A stretch of DNA of 64,000 nt from DASUPK01 sp963843085 (GCA_963843085.1 CAWJJG010000002.1:186001-250000), one strand, 5' to 3'; numbered from the stretch's first letter, positions 53,464-62,228 are shown. Notes: a model not told the origin generated them from the letters alone. Made by a program: numbers and translations.

Positions 53464-53536
53464 TTCCGGGGGGAGGATTCGAACCCCCTCTTCCTGGACC
53501 AAAACCAGGCGTGCTGGCCAGGTACACCACCCCGGA
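53464..53536 (-). tRNA. tRNA-Gln (anticodon UUG)
   Basis: Read on the minus strand: acceptor TCCGGGG with CCCCGGA, TG at 8-9, D arm GTG/CAC, anticodon stem CCTGG with loop TTTTGGT and CCAGG (anticodon TTG), short variable region, T arm GGGGG with loop TTCGAAT. The U1-A72 pair is the identity element of bacterial tRNA-Gln read by the GatCAB route. CCA is not encoded (CTC follows). Confidence 0.9.
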
Positions 53537-53639
53537 ACGCGGGCACCAGTCTAGGTCGGCGCGCCGCGGCACCCGGGTGAGGGGCCGCCTGGCAGAAATC
53601 GTCTGCTATTGGTCATTGCGGACAGGTTCGGATCCAGCC

Positions 53640-54641
53640 ATGATCCGCCCCATGGCTTCGACCAAGGGCCGCCGCGTCGTCATCCTCGCCTTCCCCGGGG
53701 TGCAGCCGCTCGACGTGGTGGGGCCCGCCGAGGTGTTCGCCGGAGCCGATGCCCTGGCAGGCGGGGGCGAATACACGGTCGAGGTCGTAGCGAAGGAGCC
53801 CGGCCCGATCACGACCCGCTCGAGCGCCTACGGGATCGTTCCCAGGACGACCACCGCCCGCTGCCGTGGGCCCATCGACACGCTGGTCGTCGCCGGCGGC
53901 TTCGGCGTCGCCAAGGCGGAGAAGGACGCGGAGCTGATCCGCTGGATCCGCAGCGCCGCCCGCCGCTCGCGCCGGGTCACCTCCGTCTGCTCCGGAGCCT
54001 TCCTGCTCGCCGCGGCGGGGCTGCTCGAGGGGCGGACGTGTACGACCCACTGGGCATCGACGAAGGAGCTGGCCCGGCGGCACCCCGAGCTCACGGTCGA
54101 CCCCAGTCCGATCTTTGTCCGCGACGGTGACGTCTGGACCTCGGCGGGAGTCACCTCCGGGATGGACCTCTCCCTGGCGCTCGTCGAGGAGAACCTCGGT
54201 CGTGAGGTCGCCATGGAGATCGCGCGCTGGCTCGTCCTCTTCCTCCAGCGCCCCGGAGGCCAGGCGCAGTTCAGCACCCATCTCTCCGCCCAGCTCGCCG
54301 AGCGCCGCCCGCTGCGAGAGCTTCAGTCGTGGATCGCCGACAACCTCGCCGCCGACCTGCGGGTCGAGGCGCTGGCAGCGCGTGCCGCGATGAGCCCCCG
54401 CAACTTCGCCCGCTCCTTTCGGCGGGAAACCGGGATGACGCCGGCCGCCTACGTCGAGGAGCTTCGCGTCGAGCGGGCAAGGCAGCTGCTCGAGGAGAGC
54501 GGCGATCCCGTCGAGCTGGTCTCGTCCCGCTGCGGCTTCGGCACGCCGGAGACGATGCGACGCGCCTTCTCGCGCCGCGTCGGCGTCGCGCCCGCCGCCT
54601 ACCGCGCCCGCTTCCAGCGCTACGAGGGGGCGCTGCGGTGA
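53640..54641 (+). CDS. GlxA-type AraC-family regulator with DJ-1/PfpI domain
   Basis: 333 aa from ATG 53640 (ATG 53652 possible). Residues about 10-190 are a class-I GATase-like DJ-1/PfpI fold: LAFPGVQPLDVVGPAEVF and TSVCSGAFLLAAAGLLEGRTCTTHW, with the Cys kept. Residues about 230-330 are an AraC double helix-turn-helix (AALAARAAMSPRNFARSFRRETG; VELVSSRCGFGTPETMRRAF). The longer open frame runs through the tRNA and is rejected. An HD-domain gene overlaps its stop as GTGA and a DJ-1/PfpI enzyme gene follows, so it is the probable regulator of that operon. Confidence 0.9.
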   Translation: MIRPMASTKGRRVVILAFPGVQPLDVVGPAEVFAGADALAGGGEYTVEVVAKEPGPITTRSSAYGIVPRTTTARCRGPIDTLVVAGGFGVAKAEKDAELIRWIRSAARRSRRVTSVCSGAFLLAAAGLLEGRTCTTHWASTKELARRHPELTVDPSPIFVRDGDVWTSAGVTSGMDLSLALVEENLGREVAMEIARWLVLFLQRPGGQAQFSTHLSAQLAERRPLRELQSWIADNLAADLRVEALAARAAMSPRNFARSFRRETGMTPAAYVEELRVERARQLLEESGDPVELVSSRCGFGTPETMRRAFSRRVGVAPAAYRARFQRYEGALR

Positions 54642-55396
54642 AGGTCGGGACCCTCGCGTGGGCGCGAACGCGCAACGGGCAGATGACCCGGAGCGAGCGC
54701 GTGCGCGGGATCGGGGACGGCATGCTCCTGCTCGCCCGGACGGCGCCCGCGCAGGTCCGTCAGCGCCTCGGGCTCCCCAATCCCCGCGCGATTCAGTACG
54801 ACCTCGACGAGCTCGTCATCCCCGACTCCGCGATCGCGAGGGACGCCGAGGAGCTCTGCCGGGAGGCCTCCGACGAGGGACTCGTCAACCACTGCATGCG
54901 GACCTATGCCTGGGGGGCCATCCTCGGCAGGAACGACGGCCTCGATCCGGACCCTGAGCTCCTCTACGTCGGCTCCCTGCTCCACGACCTGGCCCTCACC
55001 GACCGCCTCCGGGAGCACTCGCCCATCCCGTGCTTCGCCGCCCGCGGCGCGATCGCCGCGACGGAGTGGGCGGGTGAGCGGGGCTGGCCAGAGCATCGGT
55101 GCACGAGCCTGGGCGACGCGATCAGCCTCCATCTCAACGTCCGCGTCCCTGCCGAACACGGGCCGGAGGCTCAGCTCCTCCAGGCCGGGGCGGCCCTCGA
55201 CGTCGCCGGGATGCGCCACTGGGATCTCGACCCCGAGACGGTCGCTTCGGTCGTCGGCCGCTATCCGCGGCTGCGGATGAAGGAGGAGCTGTATCCGCTC
55301 TTCATCGCGGAGACACGCCCCAGAACCCGCGCGCAGCTGCTCGAGCGCTGGCTGCGCTTCGGGACCCTCGTCAGACGCTCGCAATTCGCCGAATAG
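54638..55396 (+). CDS. HD-domain protein, cyanamide-hydratase-like
   Basis: 252 aa, GTG overlapping the regulator's stop. His of LVNHCMRTYAWG, the HD of LYVGSLLHDLALTD, DAISLHLNVRVP His, and the GAALDVAGM Asp give an HD-phosphohydrolase-type metal site. The pattern MRTYAWG - LHDLALTDR - LDVAGMRHWDLD is close to the HD enzymes annotated as cyanamide hydratases rather than to nucleotide phosphohydrolases. Sits between a GlxA regulator and an isonitrile-hydratase-like gene. Substrate inferred from family and context only. Confidence 0.72.
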   Translation: MKVGTLAWARTRNGQMTRSERVRGIGDGMLLLARTAPAQVRQRLGLPNPRAIQYDLDELVIPDSAIARDAEELCREASDEGLVNHCMRTYAWGAILGRNDGLDPDPELLYVGSLLHDLALTDRLREHSPIPCFAARGAIAATEWAGERGWPEHRCTSLGDAISLHLNVRVPAEHGPEAQLLQAGAALDVAGMRHWDLDPETVASVVGRYPRLRMKEELYPLFIAETRPRTRAQLLERWLRFGTLVRRSQFAE

Positions 55397-55407
55397 AAGG
55401 AGCCCCG

Positions 55408-56055
55408 ATGCAGATCGCCTACCTGCTCTACGACCGCTTCACCGCCCTCGACATCACCGGTCCGCACGACGTCTTCAACTCAGTGCCGGGCAACGAGGCC
55501 ATCTTCGTCGCGGAGGAGGCCGGCCCGGTGCGGAACGAGTCGGACACGCTCTCCCTGGTCGCGGACGCCTCGCTGGATGAGGTGACGAGCCCGGACATCG
55601 CCGTCGTGCCCGGCGGCTTCGGCAACCGGATCCTCCTCGAGCACGAGCCGCTCCACGAGTGGATCCGGGGCGTGCACGAGACCAGCACCTGGACCACCTC
55701 GGTCTGCACGGGGTCGCTGCTCCTGGCGGCGGCGGGCCTGCTCGACGGCGCTCCTGCCACGACCCACTGGCTGGCCCGCGACGTGCTCGCCGAGCTCGGC
55801 GCGAAGCCGGTCCCGGACCGGGTGGTCGAACACGGGAAGATCGTGACGGCCGCCGGAGTGTCCTCCGGCATCGACATGGCCCTGCGCCTGGTCACCAGGA
55901 TCAACGGCCCCGAGGTCGCGCAGGCCGTGCAGCTCGGCATCGAATACGACCCGCAGCCGCCGCACGATGCCGGAGCTCCCGAGAAGGCGCCGCCGGAAAT
56001 CGTGGAGCTGGTCAGGGCCGCGTTCGAGGCGCGCCAGGCGAGCGCCACCGGGTAA
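55408..56055 (+). CDS. DJ-1/PfpI family protein (isonitrile hydratase-like)
   Basis: 215 aa, AGGAG 5 nt upstream of the ATG. IAYLLYDRFTALDITGPHDVFN, VVPGGFG, TSVCTGSLLLAAAGLLDGAPATTHW (nucleophile Cys, then the His) and AAGVSSGIDMALRLV are the motifs of the DJ-1/PfpI subgroup containing isonitrile hydratase InhA. Last gene of a three-gene operon with regulator and HD enzyme. It could instead be a protease- or glyoxalase-like relative. Confidence 0.85.
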   Translation: MQIAYLLYDRFTALDITGPHDVFNSVPGNEAIFVAEEAGPVRNESDTLSLVADASLDEVTSPDIAVVPGGFGNRILLEHEPLHEWIRGVHETSTWTTSVCTGSLLLAAAGLLDGAPATTHWLARDVLAELGAKPVPDRVVEHGKIVTAAGVSSGIDMALRLVTRINGPEVAQAVQLGIEYDPQPPHDAGAPEKAPPEIVELVRAAFEARQASATG

Positions 56056-56102
56056 CGCTTCCCAGACGCTGCGGGGCAGCTGTGCCCTGGCGCCGCTGCA
56101 TC

Positions 56103-56108
56103 TACGAT
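56103..56108 (+). promoter_or_regulatory. -10 box TACGAT, leaderless spacing
   Basis: TACGAT, 6 nt, GTG 56115 of glmU. Confidence 0.45.
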
Positions 56109-56114
56109 TCCGCT

Positions 56115-57515
56115 GTGAATCCTCCGGCCACGACGGCCCTGATCATGGCCGCTGGACAGGGCACGCGGATGCGCTCGGCCGTGCCCAAGGTCCTGCACGA
56201 GGTCTGCGGGCGACCGATGATCGCCTGGCCCATCGGCGCCGCCCGTGAGGCCGGCGCCAACCGGGTCTGCGTGATCGTCTCGCCGGACCACGACCTTTCC
56301 TCCGCCTTGCCCGAGGGCACCGAGACCGTCACCCAGCCGGTGGCCGACGGCACGGGCGGCGCGCTGCGCGCGGCCGCCGACGTCGTTCGCGAGTCGGACA
56401 CCATCCTGGTCCTCTCCGGCGACACGCCTCTGCTCAGCGCCGAGGAGATCGAGGGCCTGCTGGCGGCGCACGCCGAGGCCGGCGCCGCCGCGACGATGAT
56501 GACCACCGAGCTCGACGATCCGGGCACCTTCGGCCGCGTCATCCGCACGGTCGACGGCGACGTCCAGAAGATCGTCGAGGCGAAGAAGCCCGGCGACGCC
56601 TCTGCCGAGGAGCTGCAGGTCAAGGAGGTGAACGCCGGCACCTACGCCTTCGCCGGAAAGGAGCTCGCCGATGCGCTGGATGTGCTGACGAACGACAACG
56701 CCCAGGGCGAGTACTACCTCCCGGACGTCCTGCCGCTGATCCGCGAGGCCGGCGGCAAGGTGATCGCCCACCTGGTCGGTGACGCCGCCGTCAACCTCGG
56801 AATCAACGACCGCGCCGACCTCGCCCGGGTCACCGAGGAGGCGCGCCGCCGGATCAACCTGGCTCATATGCGGGCCGGCGTGACGATCGAGGACCCCGCC
56901 TCAACCTGGATCGACGCCGACGTCGAGATCGATCCGGACACGACCATCCTGCCCGGCACCTGCCTGCGAGGGAGCACCGCGATCGGATCGGGGAGCGTGG
57001 TGGGCCCGCTCAGCACGCTGATCGACTCGCGCGTCGGCGAACGCGCGACGGTCATCCACTCCTACCTCATGGGCTGCAAGGTCTCAGACGAGGCGAAGGT
57101 CGGACCCTTCACATACCTGCGGCCCGACGCGCGCATCGGCGAGGGCGCCAAGGCCGGCAGCTTCGTCGAGGTCAAGAACTCCCGGATCGGCCCCGGCGCC
57201 AAGGTGCCCCACCTCTCCTACATCGGGGACGCGGACGTGGGAGAGGGGACCAACCTCGGGGCCAGCACCGTCACCGCGAACTACGACGGACGAAACAAAA
57301 ACCCCACAAAGATCGGAAAAAACGTGCACACCGGAGTGGACACGACCTTCGTCGCCCCGGTCGAGATCGGCGACGACGCATACACTGGTGCCGGGTCGGT
57401 GATCACGGAGGATGTGCCGCCCGGAGCTTTGGGAATCTCGAGGGCAGACCAGACGAACGTCGAGGGCTACGCGGCGAAGAAGGAAAAGGAATCGAGCGAG
57501 GGAGAAGACTCGTGA
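56115..57515 (+). CDS. glmU: Bifunctional UDP-GlcNAc pyrophosphorylase / GlcN-1-P acetyltransferase
   Basis: 466 aa, GTG start. Makes UDP-N-acetylglucosamine for peptidoglycan. Uridyltransferase half: IMAAGQGTRMRSAVPKVLHEVCGRPM, QPVADGTGGALRAA, and VLSGDTPLL. Acetyltransferase half: hexapeptide repeats in a left-handed helix ending in VEVKNSRIGPGAKVPHLSYIGDADVGEGTNLGASTVTANYDG and HTGVDTTFVAPVEIG. The prs gene overlaps its stop by 4 bp (GTGA). Confidence 0.97.
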   Translation: MNPPATTALIMAAGQGTRMRSAVPKVLHEVCGRPMIAWPIGAAREAGANRVCVIVSPDHDLSSALPEGTETVTQPVADGTGGALRAAADVVRESDTILVLSGDTPLLSAEEIEGLLAAHAEAGAAATMMTTELDDPGTFGRVIRTVDGDVQKIVEAKKPGDASAEELQVKEVNAGTYAFAGKELADALDVLTNDNAQGEYYLPDVLPLIREAGGKVIAHLVGDAAVNLGINDRADLARVTEEARRRINLAHMRAGVTIEDPASTWIDADVEIDPDTTILPGTCLRGSTAIGSGSVVGPLSTLIDSRVGERATVIHSYLMGCKVSDEAKVGPFTYLRPDARIGEGAKAGSFVEVKNSRIGPGAKVPHLSYIGDADVGEGTNLGASTVTANYDGRNKNPTKIGKNVHTGVDTTFVAPVEIGDDAYTGAGSVITEDVPPGALGISRADQTNVEGYAAKKEKESSEGEDS

Positions 57516-58540
57516 GCACCATCGAGCAGCCTCAGCCGATGTCGGAGATCGTTCAGGACTACCGCAAGCGCCTGATGGTCTTCGGCGGCCGCGCCTCCGG
57601 CGAGCTGGCCTCCAACATCGCCCGCCACCTCGCCGTCGATCTCGGCGACGTCACGCTGAAGACCTTCTCCAACGGCGAGGTGTACTGCCGCTACGAGGAG
57701 TCGATCCGCGGCGCCGACGTCTTCATCGTCCAGTCGACCGCCGCCAACGAGATCGAGGGCATGACCCCGAACGATGCGCTGATGGAGCTGCTGGCGATGA
57801 TCGACGCGGCCCAGGGCGCCTCGGCCCACCGGATCATCGCCGTGATGCCCTGGTACGGGTACGCCCGCCAGGACAAGAAGTCGGCCCCGCGCGAGCCGAT
57901 CTCCGCCCGGATCGTGGCCAAGTGCCTCGAGGGCGTCGGCGTGGACCGCGTACTCACCATGGACCTCCACGCCGGCCAGGTCCAGGGCTTCTTCCACGTC
58001 CCGCTCGATCACATGACCGCGATGCCGATGCTCGCGCAGTACGTTGCGGACATGGGCTTCGACGAGGAGCTCGTGATCGTCTCCCCCGACGCCGGCCGCG
58101 TGAAGACGGCCCGCAACTTCGCCCGCAAGATCGGCACGCACTGGGCGGTGATGGAGAAGGAGCGGCCCGCCCAGCAGGTCGCCGAGATCGGCTACGTCGT
58201 CGGTGAGGTGAAGGACAAGACAGCGGTCCTGGTCGACGACATGATCGACACGGCCGGGACGCTCACCGCCGCAGCCCAGACAGTCCTCGACGAGGGCGCC
58301 AGGCGCGTGCTGGCGGTCGCCACTCATGGTGTCTTCTCAGGCCCGGCCTACGAGCGCCTGGCCCAGGAGAACTCCGGCATCGAGCGCATCGTCGTCACCG
58401 ACACGATGCCCCAGCGCCCGGGCGCGCCCGACAACATCACAGTGATCTCGGCCGCCCAGACGTTGGCCGACTCGATGCGCCGCATCTTCACCGACGACTC
58501 GGTGTCCGAGATCTTCGCCGGCGAGAACCAGCTCTTCTAG
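57512..58540 (+). CDS. prs: Ribose-phosphate pyrophosphokinase
   Basis: 342 aa, GTG start inside the glmU stop. Makes PRPP from ribose 5-phosphate and ATP. GRASGELASNIARHLAV, FSNGEVYCRYEESIRGADVF, WYGYARQDKKSAPREPISARIVA, DLHAGQVQGFF, and the PRPP loop VLVDDMIDTAGTLTAAA are all present. Full length. The interspersed element begins at the next base after its TAG. Confidence 0.97.
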   Translation: MSTIEQPQPMSEIVQDYRKRLMVFGGRASGELASNIARHLAVDLGDVTLKTFSNGEVYCRYEESIRGADVFIVQSTAANEIEGMTPNDALMELLAMIDAAQGASAHRIIAVMPWYGYARQDKKSAPREPISARIVAKCLEGVGVDRVLTMDLHAGQVQGFFHVPLDHMTAMPMLAQYVADMGFDEELVIVSPDAGRVKTARNFARKIGTHWAVMEKERPAQQVAEIGYVVGEVKDKTAVLVDDMIDTAGTLTAAAQTVLDEGARRVLAVATHGVFSGPAYERLAQENSGIERIVVTDTMPQRPGAPDNITVISAAQTLADSMRRIFTDDSVSEIFAGENQLF

Positions 58541-58635
58541 CGGCCACCAGGCCGCTCCACTTCGGAGCGGAGGGCGAATCCCGCAGCGACTTGTGGTGGG
58601 CGGCCGCTTGTGGCCGCGGTCTTATGGCGGAGCCG
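58541..58635 (+). repeat. Interspersed hairpin element, full copy
   Basis: GCGGCC-ACCA-GGCCGC, CTCCACTTCGGAG, GGGCGAATCCC, GCAGCGACTTGTGGTGGG, GCGGCCGCTTGTGGCCGC, tail CTTATGGCGGAGCCG. It begins after the prs TAG, and its last bases encode the end and stop of the convergent lipoprotein gene, which ends at 58622. Confidence 0.88.
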
Positions 58636-59041
58636 TGTTCCCGGCGCGACCCGGACCGCCGAGGCCCGAGACCTTCCACTCGCCGCCCTGGCGGGTCAGC
58701 TGCACCTCGATCGGCGCGATCGCGTTCGCGATGTTGCCCCCGACTCGCGCCTGAATCGTCGCCGTGGCCCGGTCCCCGTGCTGCGCCACTCGGAGCACCG
58801 TCAGGTCGGTGGCCGTTCCGGAGGTCTGCTCGCGGACGAGGCCGACGCAGTTGTCGGTCCGCAGCTGCTGGATCAGCTGCCGGCTGTAGAGCTCGCAGAC
58901 CGTCGCGGCGTCACCCGAGTTGCGGGCGTTGACATAGGACTCAGCAACGTCCCTGGCGCTCTGCGGGCCGTCGCCGCCACCCCCGCCACAGCCGGCGACC
59001 ACGGCGGCGATCACTCCTGCGGCGATCCAGACACGCCTCAT
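58622..59041 (-). CDS. Putative lipoprotein with NTF2/SnoaL-like domain
   Basis: 139 aa. The lipobox is AAVVAGC, with Cys18 followed by a Gly/Asp-rich spacer. The remainder (ARDVAESYVNARNSGDAATVCELY; TVLRVAQHGDRATATIQARV; QLTRQGGEWKV) matches the cone-shaped NTF2/SnoaL-like fold of many actinobacterial lipoproteins. Exported and lipid-anchored. The final residues and stop come from the tail of the interspersed element, so the gene end may have been changed by its insertion. Confidence 0.82.
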   Translation of the reverse strand: MRRVWIAAGVIAAVVAGCGGGGGDGPQSARDVAESYVNARNSGDAATVCELYSRQLIQQLRTDNCVGLVREQTSGTATDLTVLRVAQHGDRATATIQARVGGNIANAIAPIEVQLTRQGGEWKVSGLGGPGRAGNTAPP

Positions 59042-59072
59042 CGGCCAGAGTCAATCACCCCGACCAAACGTC

Positions 59073-59078
59073 TAGTGT
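59073..59078 (+). promoter_or_regulatory. -10 box TAGTGT, leaderless spacing
   Basis: TAGTGT, 8 nt, ATG 59087 of the phosphodiesterase. Confidence 0.35.
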
Positions 59079-59086
59079 CCTCCGCC

Positions 59087-59887
59087 ATGCCTTCCAAGTC
59101 CAAGGAAGAGGAAAAGAAGCCCAAAGACGAGCCCGAGAAGGCTCCGGAGCAGGCCGCCGACGACCAGGCCGCCGATGAGCAGGCCGCCGCCCCGATCCCC
59201 GAGTACCGTCGGATCGGCCACAAGGGCGCCGACGCGATCGTTGCCGGCAATACGCCGGAGAGCTTCGACGCCGCGGTCGATCACGGCGTGGACATCATCG
59301 AGCTCGATGTCCTGCGGGAGCAGGAGGGCAGGCTGATCGTTGCCCACGACTTCGACGAGGCCCTGCGCCGCCAGCCCATGGACCTGACCGAGGCGCTGGA
59401 CCTGTTCACCGAGCCGCCACTCGACGAGGTCGAGATCGATTGCGACCTGAAGCTCCCCGGGAGCGAGGCCGAGCTCGCCGGGGCGCTCGCCGGTCGCGGC
59501 CTCCTTGACCGGGCCATGGTCTCAACCCAGGAGATCGAGAGCCTGCGCAAGCTGCGCCAGCTCGAGCCCGACCTTCGCCTGGGGTGGACCTACCCGAGGA
59601 CGAAGCGGGACTGGACCCAATACCCATGGGCGCAGCCCGCGCTGCGTGCGGGGCTATCCGCCCTTCGCCGCCGCTATCCGAGCACGCTGGCGAAGCAGGC
59701 ACCGGACCTGCAGGTCAACTCCGTCTGGGTCTATCACCCGATCATCACGCCGAAGTCAGTCGACGTCGCTCACGACCTCGGCCTCGAGCTGATGGCATGG
59801 ACCGTCGACGATGCCGAACGCATGCGCGAGCTGCTCGCGATGGGCGTGGACGGGATCGTGTCGAACGACCCGAGGCTGTTCGTCTAA
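59087..59887 (+). CDS. Glycerophosphodiester phosphodiesterase family protein
   Basis: 266 aa. An N-terminal charged, Lys/Glu/Ala-rich segment of 38 residues precedes a TIM barrel. RRIGHKGADAIVAGNTPESFDAAVDHGVDIIELDV contains the catalytic His, the GNTPESF region and the ExD metal motif. The second His is in VAHDFDEAL. MAWTVDDAERMRELLAMGVDGIVSNDPRL is the family's C-terminal hallmark. Releases glycerol-3-phosphate from phospholipid head groups. Its TAA overlaps the TAG of the convergent kinase gene. Confidence 0.93.
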   Translation: MPSKSKEEEKKPKDEPEKAPEQAADDQAADEQAAAPIPEYRRIGHKGADAIVAGNTPESFDAAVDHGVDIIELDVLREQEGRLIVAHDFDEALRRQPMDLTEALDLFTEPPLDEVEIDCDLKLPGSEAELAGALAGRGLLDRAMVSTQEIESLRKLRQLEPDLRLGWTYPRTKRDWTQYPWAQPALRAGLSALRRRYPSTLAKQAPDLQVNSVWVYHPIITPKSVDVAHDLGLELMAWTVDDAERMRELLAMGVDGIVSNDPRLFV

Positions 59888-61422
59888 ACGCGGGTCGGGA
59901 ACACCGGGGTCTGCTTCGTGCCCCGGCTCTCGAAGTAGCGCCACTCCGCCTCTCCGAGCACCGTGGAGGGCCGGTCCGCGTAGACCCACTCGCGCATGAT
60001 CCGGTGCCAGTTGGCCGTCGCCCGCAGCTGAGCGAGCACGGCGAGCAGCCCGGTCTCCATGCGGCGGCCCATCAGCTCATCGGCCGGGAGGCTCTCCTTG
60101 CGCAGCAGGTCGAAGAAGTCGGAGCGCGGGTCCGAGGTCACCTCGATCATCTTCATCACCCGCTTCGGGCTGATGCGGACCTCAGCGTCCTCGAGATACC
60201 AGCCGCCGACCATCTTCACGTGCTCCATCAGCCGCTCGGCATCCACCCGGGTGGGGTCGCTGACGAAGCCCAGGTCGTGCAGCGCCTGCCTGAGCTCCTC
60301 GGGGTCGTCGCGGCCGGCGGCGTCGACGGCCCGCTGCTCGAGCTCGATCTGCTGGCGCGTGACCCGCTTGGTCATCCCGAAGTCGAGGAACGCGACGCGG
60401 CCGTCCTCCATCAGCAGGTAGTTGCCCGGATGCGTGTCGGCGTTGAAGTGCTGCAGGTGGTAGATCGAGCCGAAGCAGAAGCGGAAGACGATCTCGCCGA
60501 AGATGTCGCGTTCGTCCTGCTCGAGCCCCTTGACCTCGTCGAAGCCGCGGCCCTCGACGTAGTCGGAGACCAGCACCCGCCGCCGCGAGAGCCGCGAGTG
60601 GACCTTGGGAACGAAGATGAAGGGGTGCCCCTCGTAGGCGCGGGCGAAGGTTCGCTGGTTCTGCGCCTCGAACTCGTAGTCGAGCTCCTCCAGGACGCGC
60701 TCGCGCAGCTCCGAGGCCACGGCCTTCGCGTCGAGCCCAGGCGCCAGGACCCTCGCCAGCCGGACCAGGATCCCCGCGTTGGCGACGTCCGACTCGAGGG
60801 CGTCGGCGATCCCCGGGTACTGGATCTTGACCGCGACCGGCGTGCCGTCGTGGAGGGTCGCGCGGTGAACCTGCCCGATGGAGGCCGCGGCGAAGGCCTC
60901 CTCCTCGATCGACCCGAACACCCTCTCGGGGCTCTCGTCGTACTCCTCCTCGAGCACGTCGCGGACCTTGTCCCAGGGCATCGCCGGCGCGTGGGTGCGC
61001 AGCTTGGAGAGCTGGTCCTGGTAGATCTCGCGGTACTCGGGGGGCAGGAAGTCGACGTCGATGAACGACGCCATCTGGCCGATCTTCATCGCGGCGCCCT
61101 TCATCTCCCCGAGGACCGACGCCATCTTGAGCGCCGACTCGAGGTGCCGCGTCTCCAGCCGCTCCTGCGCCTTCTCCTCGGAGCGGACCACGTTCGCGGC
61201 CGCGGTGCCGGCGTACCGCGTGGCCTGGCCGCCTATCGCGGTGCCGAGCTTGGCCGAGCGCCCGATGCGCGTCTGCGGGATCTTCCGCTCCTGCTTCTCG
61301 GGTTCCTGGGGCGTGGAGCGAGCCCTGTCGCTCAGGTCTGCACGCAGAACCTGGATCGCCCAGTTCTGGCTTTCCTCGCGGTTTCCCTGGTCAGATCTGT
61401 CGGTGTCTCGGTCGCTGCCCAT
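59884..61422 (-). CDS. ABC1/UbiB-family atypical kinase (AarF)
   Basis: 512 aa; GGGAG 4 nt before the ATG. GEMKGAAMKIGQMAS is the KxGQ motif that replaces the P-loop, AAASIGQVHRATLHDGTPVAVKIQYPG is the Ala-rich loop with the VAVKIQ lysine, and NADTHPGNYLLMEDGRVAFLDFGMTKR the catalytic and DFG motifs. UbiB-like ATPases support lipid or quinone metabolism. The C-terminal 100 residues are a helical extension. Convergent with the GDPD gene. Confidence 0.93.
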   Translation of the reverse strand: MGSDRDTDRSDQGNREESQNWAIQVLRADLSDRARSTPQEPEKQERKIPQTRIGRSAKLGTAIGGQATRYAGTAAANVVRSEEKAQERLETRHLESALKMASVLGEMKGAAMKIGQMASFIDVDFLPPEYREIYQDQLSKLRTHAPAMPWDKVRDVLEEEYDESPERVFGSIEEEAFAAASIGQVHRATLHDGTPVAVKIQYPGIADALESDVANAGILVRLARVLAPGLDAKAVASELRERVLEELDYEFEAQNQRTFARAYEGHPFIFVPKVHSRLSRRRVLVSDYVEGRGFDEVKGLEQDERDIFGEIVFRFCFGSIYHLQHFNADTHPGNYLLMEDGRVAFLDFGMTKRVTRQQIELEQRAVDAAGRDDPEELRQALHDLGFVSDPTRVDAERLMEHVKMVGGWYLEDAEVRISPKRVMKMIEVTSDPRSDFFDLLRKESLPADELMGRRMETGLLAVLAQLRATANWHRIMREWVYADRPSTVLGEAEWRYFESRGTKQTPVFPTRV

Positions 61423-61486
61423 GGTCTCCCGTCATTTTCTATCCTGCCGCCCGAGCGTACCCTGCCCGCCGCCCGGCTCAGGTGCG

Positions 61487-61492
61487 TACTCT
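61487..61492 (+). promoter_or_regulatory. -10 box TACTCT, leaderless spacing
   Basis: TACTCT, 7 nt, ATG 61500 of the L25 gene. Confidence 0.45.
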
Positions 61493-61499
61493 CACACGA

Positions 61500-62225
61500 A
61501 TGGCACAGGCCCGCACCACACTCAAGGTCTCTCCGCGCGACATCTTCGGGTCGCGGGCCACCCGCCGCCTGCGCAAGGACGGCTTCGTTCCCGGCGTCGT
61601 CTATGGACAGGGCGGCGAGGCTCGCCCGTTCCAGGTGCCGGCGCGTGAGCTTCGGGTGGTGCTCCAGGAGGGCCAGACGCTGCTCGATTTGGAGGTCGAC
61701 GGCTCGGCCGCGGTGCCGGTCGTGATCAAGGATCAGCAGCACCACCCGGTGCGCGGTGAGGTCACTCACCTCGACTGCCTCGAGGTTCGCCTCGACGAGG
61801 AGATCCAGTCCGAGGTCGCCATAGAGCTCGAGGGCGCCGACAACGCGCCCGGAGTCCGCGAGGGCGGCGTGCTCGAGCACGTCACCCGCGAGATCACCGT
61901 CGAGGCGCTGCCGACCGAGATTCCCGAGCAGATCGTCGTGGACGTCTCCGAGATGGAGATCAACGACACGATCAGCCTCGCCTCCGTCTCGATCCCCAGC
62001 GGGGTCAAGCTGATGGCGGATGAGCCCGAGGAGATCACCATCGCCACCCTGAGCCCACCGCGCGTCGAGGAGGAGCCCGAGCCCGAGCTCGAGGAGGAGG
62101 CCGAGCTCGTTGGCGAGGGCGAGGAGGCTCCCGAGGGCGAGGAGGGCGCCGCCGAGGGCGAGGGCGAGCAGGCGGAGGCCGCCGAGGGCGAGGGCGGCGG
62201 CGACGACGCATCCGGCGGGGAGTAG
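61500..62225 (+). CDS. rplY: 50S ribosomal protein L25 / general stress protein Ctc
   Basis: 241 aa. The N-terminal L25 domain (KVSPRDIFGSRATRRLRKDGFVPGVVYGQ) binds 5S rRNA; the TL5/Ctc C-terminal beta domain (REITVEALPTEIPEQIVVDVSEMEINDTI) follows. The last 50 residues are almost entirely Glu, Gly and Ala, an acidic tail that is longer than usual. pth comes next in the same frame, with only the TAG stop and a few codons between. Confidence 0.95.
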   Translation: MAQARTTLKVSPRDIFGSRATRRLRKDGFVPGVVYGQGGEARPFQVPARELRVVLQEGQTLLDLEVDGSAAVPVVIKDQQHHPVRGEVTHLDCLEVRLDEEIQSEVAIELEGADNAPGVREGGVLEHVTREITVEALPTEIPEQIVVDVSEMEINDTISLASVSIPSGVKLMADEPEEITIATLSPPRVEEEPEPELEEEAELVGEGEEAPEGEEGAAEGEGEQAEAAEGEGGGDDASGGE

Positions 62226-62228
62226 TCC

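Noticed and set aside
53412..53639. N-terminal extension of the GlxA-type regulator
   Set aside because: It would pass through the tRNA-Gln gene; the family start lies at 53640 or 53652.
59584..61725. 713-aa plus-strand open frame
   Set aside because: Antisense to the ABC1 kinase and overlapping the GDPD and L25 genes; low-complexity translation without motifs.
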